Part shown: positions 1 to 13,244 of the stretch, piece by piece
How positions within the stretch are numbered: position 1 is the stretch's first letter
Layout: the number at the start of each line of letters is the position of its first letter
Position numbers and translations under genes: made by a program
From: Eleginops maclovinus
Taxonomy: Eukaryota; Chordata; Actinopteri; Perciformes; Eleginopidae
Assembly: GCF_036324505.1 (NCBI RefSeq)
Contig: NC_086356.1
Location: forward strand, 19,095,528-19,159,527
DNA: 64,000 bases
Direction of reading: 5' to 3'
Notes under the pieces: model-generated
Database searches by the model: none
Told to the model about the DNA's origin: nothing
Seen by the model: the letters and a program-made list of their open reading frames with translations, nothing else

Positions 1-2249
1 TCCAAAAGGTGTTTTGTTGAAGGAGAGAATATCAGGAATCAAGTGTATTATAACGCCAGGGCAAGGAGAAGAAAAGCAAACAAGTGGTGAAGGGGTGAGT
101 AGAAATGTTATTGTGGGTAAGTGTGAGTAAAGTAGTTAAACGCTTCCATCGCTCTCCTCTTCTCTCTCCTTCTGCCCCTCAGGCTCCATAAAATGCCAGT
201 GGATAGCAGGCCGTCCCTGCGGAGCATCACTAGGATAAACACACACTCATGAATGGCCTGCATTGAGCCAGGGCTGGAAGGGGATGCAGGGGAATACAGG
301 GGTCACCGGCGGACCTCTCCTGCAGGGGAGAGGTCACCACACTGACCGCCCTCAGAGCAAGCCAAAGACAAGGAGGATAAATTCTTGGGTAAGCCCCTTC
401 TCCACTCCTCCACTGGCATCAGCCCTTGCTCCCTTCCTCATCCCTAAAGAGTGGATTGATAGCCCCATGAATCCCCCTGCCCGGCTACTGAGAGAATGAT
501 TATTTGTTTAGACTGGGAAAGTCATTAAGCATTAACGAGAGAGTATCAATCTGTCAGGCTGTTTCACTGTCAGCCCGAGCTATTTTGAACTCCAAATAAG
601 GTACCAACAGTGGACAGTATGTTTAAAGCTAAAGGATGTGTATAATAAGGAACTGAGCCTGTTGGCAGTTGATGTTAACTTTATCCAACATGCTCATTAC
701 ATGGCAGAAGATGACTTTAATGACAGTTAATATGTCAAGCTTATTTGATTCTGTTTACCTAAGTCGATGCTTTCTTCACTTCCTGGTTTAGTTTGAATGG
801 AACTGCAGGTCATGTTGTTTTTTTGCCTTCAGAAAAAGTGATACCGACAGGAAATGATAGTTTGACATTTGGCAATGATGAGAAGGTAATACTTCTCTCA
901 TATTGTACCGACCTGAGTGCAATTACTTGGATGAAATGCTATTGAGTTTTTAAGTGCTGGTACTATGGTATAGGATGTGTTTTTACCTTTGGACAGAGCC
1001 ATGCTAGAAACCTTTAAGATTCTTCGAACCATCTGGATTAAAATAAAAGCTGTCCACTGTGCGGTTATAAAACCATTTTTAATCCCTTTCCAAAGTTTTA
1101 CAAAAGACCAAGGTCATGTGTCATTAGCATCCAGGGAAAGGGAATACCTTCACAACTGGAGAATTATTTTTAAGGTAATATTCTGTCCTCAAGAGTCAGG
1201 AGAGTATTTGAGGATTATGGAGATTACTTCCAAACAGTAATAAGTATTGTTACACATACTTCAACACCCTTTAAAAAAAAAAAATCTATTGTGAAGTAAG
1301 TTATATAGGTCATTAATTCTTTCGATAAGGTAACTGTTGCATCTCCATACTTAGTAATAGCTGCTTTTGATTCTCATAAATATTCATAAACTGATGTCAA
1401 CTCTTATTATATTCTATTCTTTTAGAGCCATAGGGACACCGATGAATATGTCTGACTCTATTAAACCAGAAGTGAAGTGAACGGTGGGTTAAAGAAGTGT
1501 GAGGTTCATGAAGGACGAAAGGTTCCACAGCGAACAAATGATCACCGTTTACAGATTTATGTGTTCCCTCTGTGACATTCCAGCACCATCCAACCAGCTC
1601 TGCATTTCACCCCTCTTCCCTCTTCAGCACACGGCAACCTTATCCCCTCTGGTGACGGGCAGAGAAATGGAAACACACTGATCTGTGTAGCATGTGTGTG
1701 CTCCCGCTGGACTGAGACCACGTCCTGGACCCCCTAACGCCTGGCTCCACCTGAGTGCAAAGTGACGGGGAGGATGGAGAGATCAAGAGGAGGAGAGCTG
1801 TGTGACCAGTGAATCAATTAAGCTACTGTAGAAACAAAGAGGCTGTCTGAGCTGTTTGCATCCTGGCACTTGGGCTTGGATTTGTTGTCAGGTTTGTCTT
1901 GATAGTCAAACATCTAAAGACACATCTTCTTAGATTAGCTTTTTATCGACAACACCCCTCTTCTAAATGCTCTTTTAATCTTCATTAGTTTTACGTAATT
2001 TTTATTTTTGTATTGTTTCATTTATTTTATATATTTACTTATTATTTATTTAACAGTTTTATTAGAAAATGGGGGAATTAGTCTTTATTATTCTTCAAAT
2101 TTATTTTGTTGATATTATTTTATTTATTTGTTCTGATATTTCATTGTATTTATTGATTTTGTCATTTGTTCTTTTATTTTACAAAGAGGGATCATTTCTT
2201 TTGTTTTATTTTTTTTTTGTTCCTTCCATGTGCCTTAAACTATGTGCAA
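1..2249. other. Intergenic region, no gene recognised
   Basis: Non-coding DNA on the 3' side of foxd1. The open frames here are under 90 codons and show no recognisable family, codon signature or splice context. The stretch around 490-620 is mixed-composition, unique-looking sequence with a forkhead-like TTGTTTA near 503. It could be a conserved element, but nothing in the sequence alone proves that. The part from about 1930 to 2230 is very T-rich. Confidence 0.6.
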
Positions 2250-2705
2250 CAATCAGAATCACAATCAGAAATACGTTATTCATCCCAAACTGGGCAGCAA
2301 AATACTACATGACATATAACAAATAATAGAAATAAAAATAAGAAATATACAGATGTACAAATAGTGCAATGAAATGGAATATTAAATAAAATACTATATA
2401 AATGTTAAGTGTAAAGTGTGCCTGTTATGTCCAGTTAACAGAGAGGCTATGGAGCAGTGAGTTGTCTGCCAGCCAGAGGGGAATTATTGTAAAGTGTTAT
2501 TGCAGTGGGCAGGAATGTTCTCCTCCTTGTGACAGCGGAGCTGGAGCAGTCTGTTGGAGAAGGAGCTCCGCTGTCCTTCCAGCTGCAGGTGGAGAGGGTG
2601 GGTGGGGTTATCCATGATGGACAACAGTTTGTACAGAGTCCTCCTCTCCACCACAGCCTCAAAAGGGTCCAGTTTGATGCCGATGACAGAGGTTTTACCA
2701 ACTGA
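2250..2705 (-). mobile_element. LINE 3' fragment (L2/Rex1-like), minus strand
   Basis: On the minus strand the last part of a non-LTR retrotransposon reading frame runs about 2701 to 2447. It ends in residues like TFLPTAITLYNNS, which I associate with the C-terminal tail of fish L2/Rex1-type ORF2 proteins. An AT-rich 3' UTR follows, ending near 2250 with a TTTGGGATGAATAACGT-like tail. The protein part is frame-disrupted. A second copy with the same GAGCTGGAGCAGTCTGTTGG core lies at 28647-28990. The copy is 5' truncated and inactive. Assignment to an exact clade by eye is uncertain. Confidence 0.6.
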
Positions 2706-5700
2706 GCTGAAGTGAATTTCTTGTTCTCTATTTTAGTTTGTGATGTGCGCCGTGTTGTTTAAGCACTTTGACCTGCACCTGGTATCCTGGGTTTCAGGAA
2801 TAGACATGAACACATGCTGGGTTCCTTTAAATGACTTCAAGGAAACATACCAAGCTCCTTCAAAAGCAATTCTCCTCCAAGCTGTCTCACTTATTGTCAG
2901 AACTCCCACCCATGTGTATCTAGCGCCTAATATCTTTCTTCTAAAAACAAGAGCCGTCTTTTTAATCCAGTTCTGTTGAAAGTTTCCAAATGTATTATTC
3001 TAGCATGTTTGCGTTGGCTGAATCAGAACATGAATCTGTAAAGAATAAACAGCCACTGAAGACTACTCAGGGCATCGTTTGAGAAACTTCCTCGGCTAGA
3101 GAAACAAAAAAACGAGTTTAAAACCAATTTTGATAATGTTATCTTAGGCTTCACATACTGCAGACCACAATTAGCACTGCATGTTCAGCAAAACCCACTA
3201 AAAATATTATCACAGGAAGACGAGAACAAGTCACAATGTTTTAGATGCAATATAGTTAGGGTTCAAGTTGCTGCTGTTCATTTGTTTTCTTTTTGATCAT
3301 TTGGTTACTTGATTAAAATCAAAAAGAATATACAGAGAGCTGTGTGCACAATAGCTTACATGAGACACCTGACTCAACCTCTTTAACAAAAAAGACCCCT
3401 TTTTAAAAGTCTAAATCAGAGCTGTAGGCAGGTTTTACAAAATAAGTCACAAAACATAATTCTCCAAGTGCCAACCAAAACTTAACACTTTTTGATTAAA
3501 TACATTTTCATTACTAATAATCACTTTTAATTGATCTGCAAATTTTTAAACCACATCTGCCTTCCATTACTGCGATTCTATTTATGAAATATGGAGAGAA
3601 AAAAACACCATTTCACATGGGAACATTTTACAGGATACTACATAACGTGACATTTACTGCATAGATTAATATTGCGTTGGCTTTTTGCCATGATTTCCTC
3701 AATATATGTAATGACAAATATGTTGGAATATTTATTTTCTAACCCCCAGTGAGGGATCATGCAGTTGGTTAACTGGTTACCTTTGCATGCTAACTATACA
3801 GTTACATTTCACACAATCAATGAACTAACCAAGTTGTCACACATATATCCAGGTACAATTCCAGATGTGTTGAAGAGTTAAGTGACTTCAAACTCCAACG
3901 ACAACACGGAGAAGGAGCAGGAGCACGTGCTACCAATCAACTCAGAATAATCACGGTCCCATGACGAACAAAACGCCAGGGATGCTTTTGTTATAACCAC
4001 AGTTGGACATCTTTTGGTGAGTAGATGAACGTGTGATATAATTTGGTTCCTGCTATAACAGATATTTTGCTGTTTGGTGAAAAGTCTGCTTGCATAATGA
4101 TCGAACTGAATTACCATTATTGGGCGGTGGTAATTAGTCTTGGTGTTCCCATTTAAGAGTATGTGTGCACTGATGGTATGTGGGTGTGTAAAAGCCACTT
4201 TTCCAGCTTTGCCACGTACAAGAGGGCAAAATGGAAGCATAAGTGAGGCACTCTGAGCATTGATAAAACGTCAAATAGAGTGATTATGAAAGTAACTTGG
4301 ATACATGAAGCAGTTTCATTTTATGGAACGTCAGTAAACACACAAGTCGGACCTCTTTACTACTTCTGTTGCAATTTTTGTGAATTGGGTAAGAGTGCAG
4401 CTTTTTGGTATTTATTAAACTTGTGTTAGCAGTGGACTTGCATTTAAATTCAGCCTGTAAAAGTAGCCTGTGCTAACATTCAAGTAAGGCTACATTTCAG
4501 CAGGTCTGTGGCACCCTGCTGTGCCCTGAATGTGTATCTAGTTACCGTTCAGTGAAGACACTTCACATATCCAACAGAGTTCTGCTCAGAATTGGCGGGT
4601 TTGACCACCCTGGAGCACAGGGGCCGATGGACACCCCCTCTGGTGAAGTTATACTTTGATAGAGGCCCCTGAAAATGTTGTGACGGGGAACAGGAAGTGT
4701 CTACTGCCTTGGGAGGAAGTATCAAATAGAACAGCATCTTTTTTCCACTTTAGTGAGATCTGCCAGCTATATGTTTTAGCACTGGCAATCCAGACAAAAG
4801 GAGGCTTTCAGCGAGACCGTGTTGTTACAGTTTCTTTCCTTCCTTTGAGAGTCAACATTGTTGCTGCACTCTAGGTATATGTTTTCTTTCTTTATTTTAT
4901 CAAACCTGTGGAGGGGAAAGAAGGGAATTGACGGTGGGTTTGGTGAAACAACCTCTGTCAATCTCCAGAAAGTCCTCCAGGCCACTGTTAGCTGCATATA
5001 TTAGAACATGCTTGGGAAATGAACACTCAAATACTCACATTTACTGTATTTCCCCCCCCCCCTCCCAGTAATTCATCTTTTTCCAGGCATTACCGAGTCA
5101 TGACTCAGAGGGCAGCTGACAATTTAAGAACGTGTCTTTCTAAGGCATATCCCTCACCTCGACAATGTCATACATAACCATGCTGTGTGTGATCACAAAA
5201 TCAAAGCCTCACATCCTTAATACATAGCAGAGGGTCATGGTTTAGTCTTTAATGTGGCTCACAGTTTGGCAAAGGCTACATCCAAGAGTCGGTGTACTTG
5301 TGAGCGTGTCGTAAAATCTCTGTTTCTAATTGTGGGTCGATCTGTTTGCTGTGTGAGAAGAGCACGTATGTCAAACATGGAGATGGATCAGGCAGACTTC
5401 CAAAAGCCTGGGAAGACACATTGATATAGAAAGAGAGGTGGGGCCGATTGAAGCCCACCACTTAAATGCTCAGCTCCAGCGTCTCCATGTTCCCTTTCAG
5501 AGATCCGAGTCATCTGCCATAGACACTTTGTGGTCGAGTCAATGAGGCGGAGAGCTGCAGAGAGAGAGGAGGATGGGGGGGCGAAGAAATATACAAACAG
5601 GAGGGAATGTTTGGGGGAGGAGATAGCTAAGGATATTTAGGAAAAGGAAAAGTGAGGAGTGAATAGGCCTGCATGGGTGGCTTCCAATGTTGATGTTTTC

Positions 5701-7273
5701 CCCTTTGAGTGACAAGACCATCGTCAGTGAGAAATCAATGACATAAGGCAGAGGATGCGCACTGAAATTTTAAACTTGGAAGCTGTTTAGGAAGTAAAAG
5801 AGTCTTTACATATGTATAAACTCCTGGCTAGAGCTTTTCATCTCTGTGTTTGTTGTGGTTTTATATATATTAGATTTTTTATTCCACTCATGGCAATTAT
5901 TATAAAACAAAACATATACACTTTAAGCAGTTTTTTTGTAGCCCGTAATGGAAAGAAGCAGGGAGAAGAAATTCTTATTTTATCTGCCACTTACTCAACA
6001 GTAGATGGTCTGTCAATCACAGCTGATCACAACCAATACAGTAACATGAAAACAATAACACAAACACAACAATATACATCGAAAACTGAAACGTTGACTT
6101 TAATTAAATGTATTATGTCAACAGATTTCACATGAGGTTAGCTAAGAGCATTAATATTACATTTCAATAGGTTCAACTTAATATTATTGATTTCAACTAA
6201 GCTAATACAGTTATGTGAGTTATGTTGGCATAACACTTTTAAGTAAAAACAAAGTTTCAGTTTTAACAGCGAAACAGGTTACCTCTCATCCTCACAAGGT
6301 CTAATTATTCTTTCTTCATACATTTTCTTGAACCTGAAGATGTTCATACAACCCTTTAAATCCAAAGACGTTTTGAACACTTCGTGTGATATTGACTGTT
6401 AGTGTACCGCTCTATAGATGGCTGGCAGTCTGTGTTTAGAGGCTCCGAGGAAATGTTGGGGTTCTGCCTTGTGTCCGCTGCAGCCTTTGGTGTGGATTAC
6501 CTGCGGGCGTCATGATGATGAACGGGCTGCAGGAGCTCGATGAAGTGTTTATGACTGAAAGGCGTTGTTGCATGTAACTAATCAGGCCTGAAGCTGGTAG
6601 TCAAAAGCACTGTTTCTCTGGCAGACCCCTTCTGAACGGTAACGCAATGATGCTAAATGATGTGTGGGATGCAAACGGTCGGCGGATGTTGCGGTGACAT
6701 CACACAGCTGCTGGAATTTCCAACCGGCTATGTGCAGCCAACTTCTTTTTGTTCTATTTATTGTTGTAACCTAAGTAGGAGATGTCTAGGTAACCTCTGT
6801 ACTTTGTTTCAAGTGGACAGAATAATAAATTCTGCTTTAACAAATGGTTTGTTTCAAGTCGCCTGTTATTTTATCATCACATTCTGCACAAGCGTGATGG
6901 ATAAGCTACGGGCCCCAGTTGTTTGCATGAGCCGATAGCATGCCAAAGCAAACACGTGGAGGGATAAAAAAAAAAGTGAAAAATGCAGTGAGAGGCAGCA
7001 ACATCATTCTGCAGCAAATCCCAAATCTTCGGGTTCACACCAGGGTTAGACAGGCAAGATGTAGAACAAATAAAAACACCTCTGAAAGTCTTCAGCTAAA
7101 TAAATTATGTGCAAGGACGCGTAAGCTTGCACTTCATGAGGTGGTGAAAGCTCAGTGTTTCTCCCCGCTCTGTCTGCAGCGAGGCGGCCTGGAGCCAGAC
7201 TCTTTAATTCTCTGTCAAACACTTCATGCATCTGTACAGCTGTAACTGTAAAGCTCATCATGTATACCCATCA
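2706..7273. other. Intergenic region, no gene recognised
   Basis: About 4.5 kb of unique-looking non-coding DNA downstream of foxd1. The longest open frame, on the minus strand at 3878-4240 (120 codons), has no family signature or splice-site context and is taken as chance. A C-homopolymer lies at about 5051-5062. No RNA gene, convincing repeat or promoter was seen. Confidence 0.6.
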
Positions 7274-7281
7274 CTCCTGTA

Positions 7282-7759
7282 CAGAGGAGGGAGAAGTACT
7301 CCGATGTTGTAGTCCTGCATTGCAAATGTTTCCCAAGTTAAAATACGAAAGTAAATGTACATAAAGTACCAGAAGTAATGGTAGTCATTGTTTGATTGGT
7401 CCATTTCAGAATAATATCTCTGATATGTTTTATAATTATTGATCATTAAAGTGTTCTCAGAGCTGGTAAAGGTGCAGCTAGTTTGAATGGCTTTGTATAC
7501 TGCAGGGTAGCTGCTGGATTTACTCCAGGTGAACTAAAGTCTGATTTAAGGGTTGATTATATTTACCATCATTAATCCAGATCTGTAAAGTAACTAGGGA
7601 TTAAATACATGTAGTGGAGTAAAAGTACACCATTTACCTCTGAATTGAAGTGGAGTAGAAGTACACAGTAGCAAAATATGCAAATACTCAAGTAAAGTAA
7701 AAGTCTCTCAAAATTGCACTTGAGTAAATGTACTTGTGTAATGTTACCTTACACCACTG
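7282..7759 (-). mobile_element. hAT-type non-autonomous element (MITE), copy 1
   Basis: A 478-bp element flanked by a perfect 8-bp direct repeat, CTCCTGTA, at 7274-7281 and 7760-7767. It begins CAGAGGAGG and ends CCACTG, so the terminal inverted repeats are short and imperfect (CAGNGGNG). Eight-bp duplications and CAGNGG ends are typical of hAT elements. The interior shares long stretches with the elements at 50594-51122 (opposite orientation) and 27525-27838, including the AAGTACTTGAGTAAA-like ends and the block around ACTGCAGGGTAGCTGCTGG. It has no coding capacity and would need a transposase supplied elsewhere. Confidence 0.8.
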
Positions 7760-10105
7760 CTCCTGTATGCTTAGGCCCTTTCCCCATCCCTCTGTCTGGA
7801 TCAAAAGTGCTAAAACATGATGAAAGCTTTGTTCTCCTTTTTTCGTGAGCTAGCTCTGATGAGAGGACACCGAAGAAGAAAGGGAAGAAAGACAGAAAGA
7901 AAGTTGTAATGGGTCAGAAAAAGAGAGAGCTAAACGATGGCGTTACAAAAGGGGGAAAGCAGAATCCATCCCAAAGCCACTCTTGTATAGCAGGTCCTTG
8001 CAATTCTGAGCAGCCTCTAATTAGGGTAGTATTCAGGGGTGGCATTAGTTCCCAAACTTTTTAATGGGGTGGAAAGCGGAGCTCCTTTTAGAGAGAGGGG
8101 ATAAGTGTAGCGCCTGCTCGATACACTGAATAGCAGATGGAGAGATTCTGCACCTCCCTGGGAGGTATTCACTCTTTTTACTTTTACATTTAATTTCTTG
8201 TACCCCCCCCCCCCCCCCTTTTCCTATTGCTCTCTTTTTCTTTATATTTCTCCTGTGTTTTCCAGACATTTCCCTTCAGCTGGTAAATTTACGGTGATCA
8301 ATGCGAAGTGTTCCTGTAATAAGTAAATACTATTATTTATTTTTTATATTTGGAAGAATAACCTAAAACTCAATTTTATTTTTTATTATATATTTTTAAA
8401 TTAATAGGGGATTACACATTAATGGAAAAAGTAAATTAATGAGCTTGATATTCAAAGTGATAAGTAATTTAAAAAGCATACATATTTTAAACTTCAGTCG
8501 CAATACATAGAAAAACACATTTTCTCTGTGATTATTATTTAAGATCTTTAAATGTACCGTATCTTTCTTTCAAGATATATTTCCTTACATATTCATACTT
8601 TATGCTTTCCTTTTTTAATGTTAAAGAGGCAATAAAAAATGTTTCATTTTATTATGATGGAATAAAACCATATTTCTAACAGCAGTGACTATTATTAGTT
8701 TGTTTGATTGGCACAGTTATTAAAGATTGTTATGATGATGGTGGTGATTTTTGATTTAATTATAGGACAATAAAAACATAGCTTGGTTCACCTCACTGAG
8801 GACTTCCGCTTACACTGAAGTGCACCTGGGTTTGTAAATAATTAAAGATTTTATGGAGGCATTAAGAGGCCAGAAACACAACATGTTTACTATGACACTG
8901 CTTCATAAACTGTTTTTAATTAGACTCAATTTAATAAGCTTCTTGGACTGTACAGGTAGACTTGCATTTATTATTTATGAGTGAGGGTCATAAAACTGTA
9001 GTTGACTTTTTATATACTGGTGATGTTGGAAATGTTATACCTTAGAATATTTCTTATAAAACCCAATCTTATTGTGAAATCCTATTTTACAGCATGAGAT
9101 GAAGTTGTTGCATTTAAAATAATGCCTCATTAAAACAACAGATGGATGTATTGCAGCATATTGGGGCATAAAGGTTATTTGAAAATGTGTGCATTACTAA
9201 TCGATTTTATTTCGTAACACACATTTTAAGCCAGGAAAAATGTAAATTCCTATTTTGCATGCGTTTTTACAGATTAAATCCAGGTCCAAATAGTTATAAC
9301 TTTTCCCAGTAGTTGCTGCTGATTTTCTGTCTTTACAAATCACTTCTGCTGCTATGTGACGTAATGTGCAGCTGTTGGGGTTAAGACTTACTTATTCATA
9401 TAGTGTCTCCAAAATTAGACGTATACTGGCACTAAGTTTCTTACTATAGTAGCAAAAGTCTTTACGACTTCCTTTGAAATATAGATTACTCTCACAGTGT
9501 TGAATGGCCAAACACATTTACCCAAAGCCGAACGTGTTTTATGGGCTGAGTGTGGTGCTTTATCCCCTCTCCTCATGACCTGTGACCCAGCAGGATAAAC
9601 TGCTAACTGAGCTTCAGTCATGCTCAAGGAGGCTGATGCCCACATGATCCTTGACATTTCATGAAAAGCTCCTTTTTTAACCGCAGGATTACCCACCTAT
9701 TCTGCTGTTGCTGATATACTGCCCCTGACAAAACACTTAACAAGCCCTGAGTCACTGGATCAATACAGGCATTTTGTCCCTATACACTTAAAAACACAAC
9801 TTCTACGTATCTTATTACCAGTCTTTGTTTAGCTTTTTAAATTATGTTTTTCTTTTTATATCTATCTTTCTTTGAATTGTTCTTTAAAATATGTGTGCTA
9901 TAACACATTTGTGTACAAAATTAGCCAATAAAGCTGATTCTGATTTAAATGACGTTTAGAAATTGCACCTGATTTGACTCTGTATTGGTCAATACCCTTA
10001 AATATTGACTGCTCTATTTTAAAACCAACCAGTCTTTATTTAATATAAGGTCTGTCTAATTATTGATTCATTATATTTCAGAGTGATACATTTGAATGAT
10101 GTGAG

Positions 10106-10106
10106 A

Positions 10107-10185
<79 letters not shown>
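10106..10185. repeat. (TAC)n microsatellite
   Basis: About 80 bp of near-perfect tandem TAC (equivalently ACT/CTA) with no visible interruptions. It lies in intergenic DNA about 3 kb beyond the foxd1 stop codon. Confidence 0.95.
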
Positions 10186-10186
<1 letters not shown>

Positions 10187-11561
10187 AAATGAATAATGCA
10201 TACTAGCTATGGCTAACCTATAGTCCGTTTATATCAGGACGAAAACCTTAAAGTCGTCTTGTGATTTAGCATAGAACCAGCTATATTTATTTATTTAATA
10301 CCCTTTTCAAACAGCCAAACGAGTGCACGTTTGCCATTGGCTAAGAAAGAAATCGCCGTCGTCCATTTTCTTCATAAATATAATTATTATTAGTTTTATT
10401 TAATCTTTTTTTTTTTTTAGACACGATTTATTTTAAGATACATCCTTATTCAAAACGGCAGCGTTTAAAAATGATCATTTCAAATGTAGCCTTTTAGCTG
10501 TACCACGAGGGCATATAGGCTTGGCCCTGAGAGGCATAAACCAGAGTCTGGCTTCATTCATTCTTAATGAAACGTGTTTTCAATATGGCGATAGAATGCC
10601 TGGTATTAAATCAGCGTGTCCAAATTACGATTTTCCAATTGTTTGAAGCCCAAGATACGTTTGGAAACATCCATTCATTCACATTAACAAACTGCCATTA
10701 TGAAAAACGAATATTTAGAAAATGAGCTAATAGCCTACCACAGCAAGAAGACAGAGGAAAGACTGCTAAATGAACTTTACGCTGAGTGCAAGAAATATTA
10801 TAGAATGTGAATGGACCGCAGACACACACTAGGCTACACCATTGTTAAGAGAATAGAATTGTTTTATACATGCCATAAAACACCATGATAGGCTCACAGT
10901 ATTTAATATATCACATATAATGCGTAAAATACATTATGTGTATATAAACTGCATGGCAGATAATACTTTTCAAGGATACAATATGAACATCGTTATCCAA
11001 CGGTGTCAATCCCTATTGAACTCTTTTTTGTAATTTGAGAAGGAAAGCACTATATTAAAATGTAGTATTATTGTAGGCAATTGGAAAGAATCTGCTCAGC
11101 TACAAGTTATTTTAACTGGTCCTATTGCATTATTTATTCTCGCATGTTCCCTGTTTAACCTACTCTATTTGTAAACAAGTCCATACAGTACAACTGACCT
11201 CCTTCTCTAGTGTGTGAGTGTGCCTGTCAGTCTCTGGTTGCGTGTTACATCATCACGCAATCGCTGTCCTCCCGTGGCCTACTGAACTGGCTCTAAGCGC
11301 TGCACCAATTTAGCTATCTACTACACACACGCTGCTTTGAATCAGGGATGCAGACACACGCAGCGGCCGGGTGCACACATCCAGTCACGGAAGCAGCGCG
11401 GCTGTACAGTATAGGCTGCAAGCAGAGCTCATAAAATATTAAAAGGAAACACATGCAGCATCACACAGGAGCTACAGCCCTGCAGCTTCAGCACCTGCTT
11501 CACACAGAAGTATGTAGCCTATTAGAAAATAAAAATATATAACGTAATCCAAGTCTGTCTA

Positions 11562-11829
11562 ATTATACTGTCCCCTATAAATGGGTATTTGTTTGTGCAT
11601 GGCAACTGTTCTGTAGTCAAATGAATGAGCAAGTTCTGAGGGTGAAACATAAAACCAATATTTCTGTATGTTTTACTAAAACTGATTATTTTTCTTTTAT
11701 ATAGCCAATTGAAGGCTTTATTTGAAGTGTAATTCATTAGTTTTTAGTTTTTGCCACTATACAGTTACTATCTGCACTTTCCGTTGATAGAAAGTCAATA
11801 TACTCTGCACTGAATTGTTCTTTTTTTTA
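11562..11829 (+). repeat. Segment A of a diverged direct duplication flanking foxd1
   Basis: This segment aligns by eye, in the same orientation, with 16126-16385 on the other side of foxd1. The best part is the first ~100 bp: CCCTATAAATG, TATTTGTTTGT, GCATGG, AACTG, and AAGTTCTGA followed by GGTGAAA, all in the same order and spacing. Weaker matches continue through GTCAATA near the end. No terminal repeats, poly-A tail or reading frame were seen. It may be an old mobile element copy or a duplicated non-coding element. Confidence 0.6.
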
Positions 11830-12764
11830 ATCCATTAGCAAAATATTGCTAACTAACCCCTTTTTACTGTTGCTCTTTTTGGTGCGTAATTATCTGCCTA
11901 AAAAGTGGCACACTATTTGGCTTCTTATGTCACCACATCCTTTCCTGTAAAATAAATGGGAGTAAACCCTAAAATATGTAAAGTGGGTGAAGATGATTTT
12001 AACCTGCACTACATATCTGCCCATGCAGACCCTGTTGGCCCCTGTGGCACAGCAGAACAAGACTCCACACATTTTCTTTTCTCTGGTTAAAAAACTGTGT
12101 CAAATAAGAGCAGATAATGAAATATTACTCGAGAATTGTTTTCTCAAGAGCTGGCCAGCTGTCGACACCAGCACCGGGATAATCACCGACCTGAAGCAGG
12201 CAAAATGCAGCCCCTGTCTCACCCCTGTGACACCTTCCTGTCCGCTCACCGTCATTACGAGGATGAGTGTTAGAGGGGTCAGATGGACACGCAAGCCTCG
12301 TGTGCGCATGTTCCAAAGCACACAGCACTGACTTTAGATAATGTGCAACATCTGAACAACCGGATTACAAAAACAAAGACCTACGAGTCATTTTTTCCTC
12401 CTTTCCGTAATATAGGCTTAAACACTTTAAAATTACGCCATACAGATGTTACCCTACCTTTCACTGTCAGCTGAATGAGCATTAGCATAATCCCAATGTA
12501 AAGTTCAAATAAAGTTTCCAGGGGAAGAACATTTTAAAAACTTCCTATTGGAGATATTTTGCAAGATTATTTAGCCAAATTCCTTCCTCAATGTAAAACC
12601 CTGTGGTGGTAATATAGGCCCAGCAGGTTCAATGTTAATTAACAAATGTATTTCCAAACAAATTACCTTTTTTGCAAAACAAAATTTATTCTTGTTGAAA
12701 AACAAACTGTGTAAAAATATCACACTTCAATTACACAAAACTTGCCCAAAAAATTGTACAATGT

Positions 12765-12770
12765 TTTATT
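12765..12770 (-). terminator. foxd1: Polyadenylation signal of foxd1
   Basis: TTTATT on the plus strand reads AATAAA on the minus strand, about 475 nt past the foxd1 stop codon. A second AATAAA lies about 80 nt further downstream (near 12685). The sequence between the stop codon and these signals is AT-rich and non-repetitive, as expected for a 3' UTR. Which site is used cannot be told from sequence. Confidence 0.55.
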
Positions 12771-13244
12771 ACTGAAATAAACACACACTGCATATTATTA
12801 TTATTATAAATGTATGACTCTCTGTGTTCTTTTAATACAAAGTACAAATCAAAACCTTAAAATGTTTTGATTTGCCAAACTAATAGAAAAAAAACATGGA
12901 TGTGTTTGACACAAATACATTATTAGCCTATTCTCCAAACATGTGATCATTTATAACCTGTCCATTAATCCGTTATCCTGAGACGCCCTAAACAGTGACT
13001 GAAACGAATTACTCCATGGAAAATACAAGTGGTAGTCTGATTCACACCGAAAGAAATGAACATAAATATATATTTTTAAACAGCATGAATATAGGCACAA
13101 ATAGTGTTTTCTTTGTTATGTCCATCATTCAGCTGCGTGCTATCAAACAAACATACAAAAATAATCCTACCTTCGAAGAGGGGCGTTTTTTGTTTTTGTT
13201 GCTGTTTAAGTCTCTCGAAAAGTTTTTAAGACATTTAACAGTCG

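Larger units (their letters stand above)
7768..12764. other. Intergenic region downstream of foxd1
   Basis: No gene recognised over 5 kb. It holds a C16 homopolymer (8203-8218), a retroelement-like tail ending CAATAAAGCTGATTCTGATT near 9925-9945, the (TAC)n tract at 10106-10185, and the 11562-11829 segment that is homologous to one upstream of foxd1. A forkhead consensus GTAAACA lies near 11170-11176. The 9.97-11.5 kb interval looks unique rather than repetitive and is a reasonable place to look for conserved enhancers of foxd1, but that is inference. Confidence 0.55.

Noticed and set aside
3878..4240. 120-codon minus-strand frame
   Set aside because: No recognisable domain, no splice or promoter context, and ordinary AT-rich composition; likely chance.
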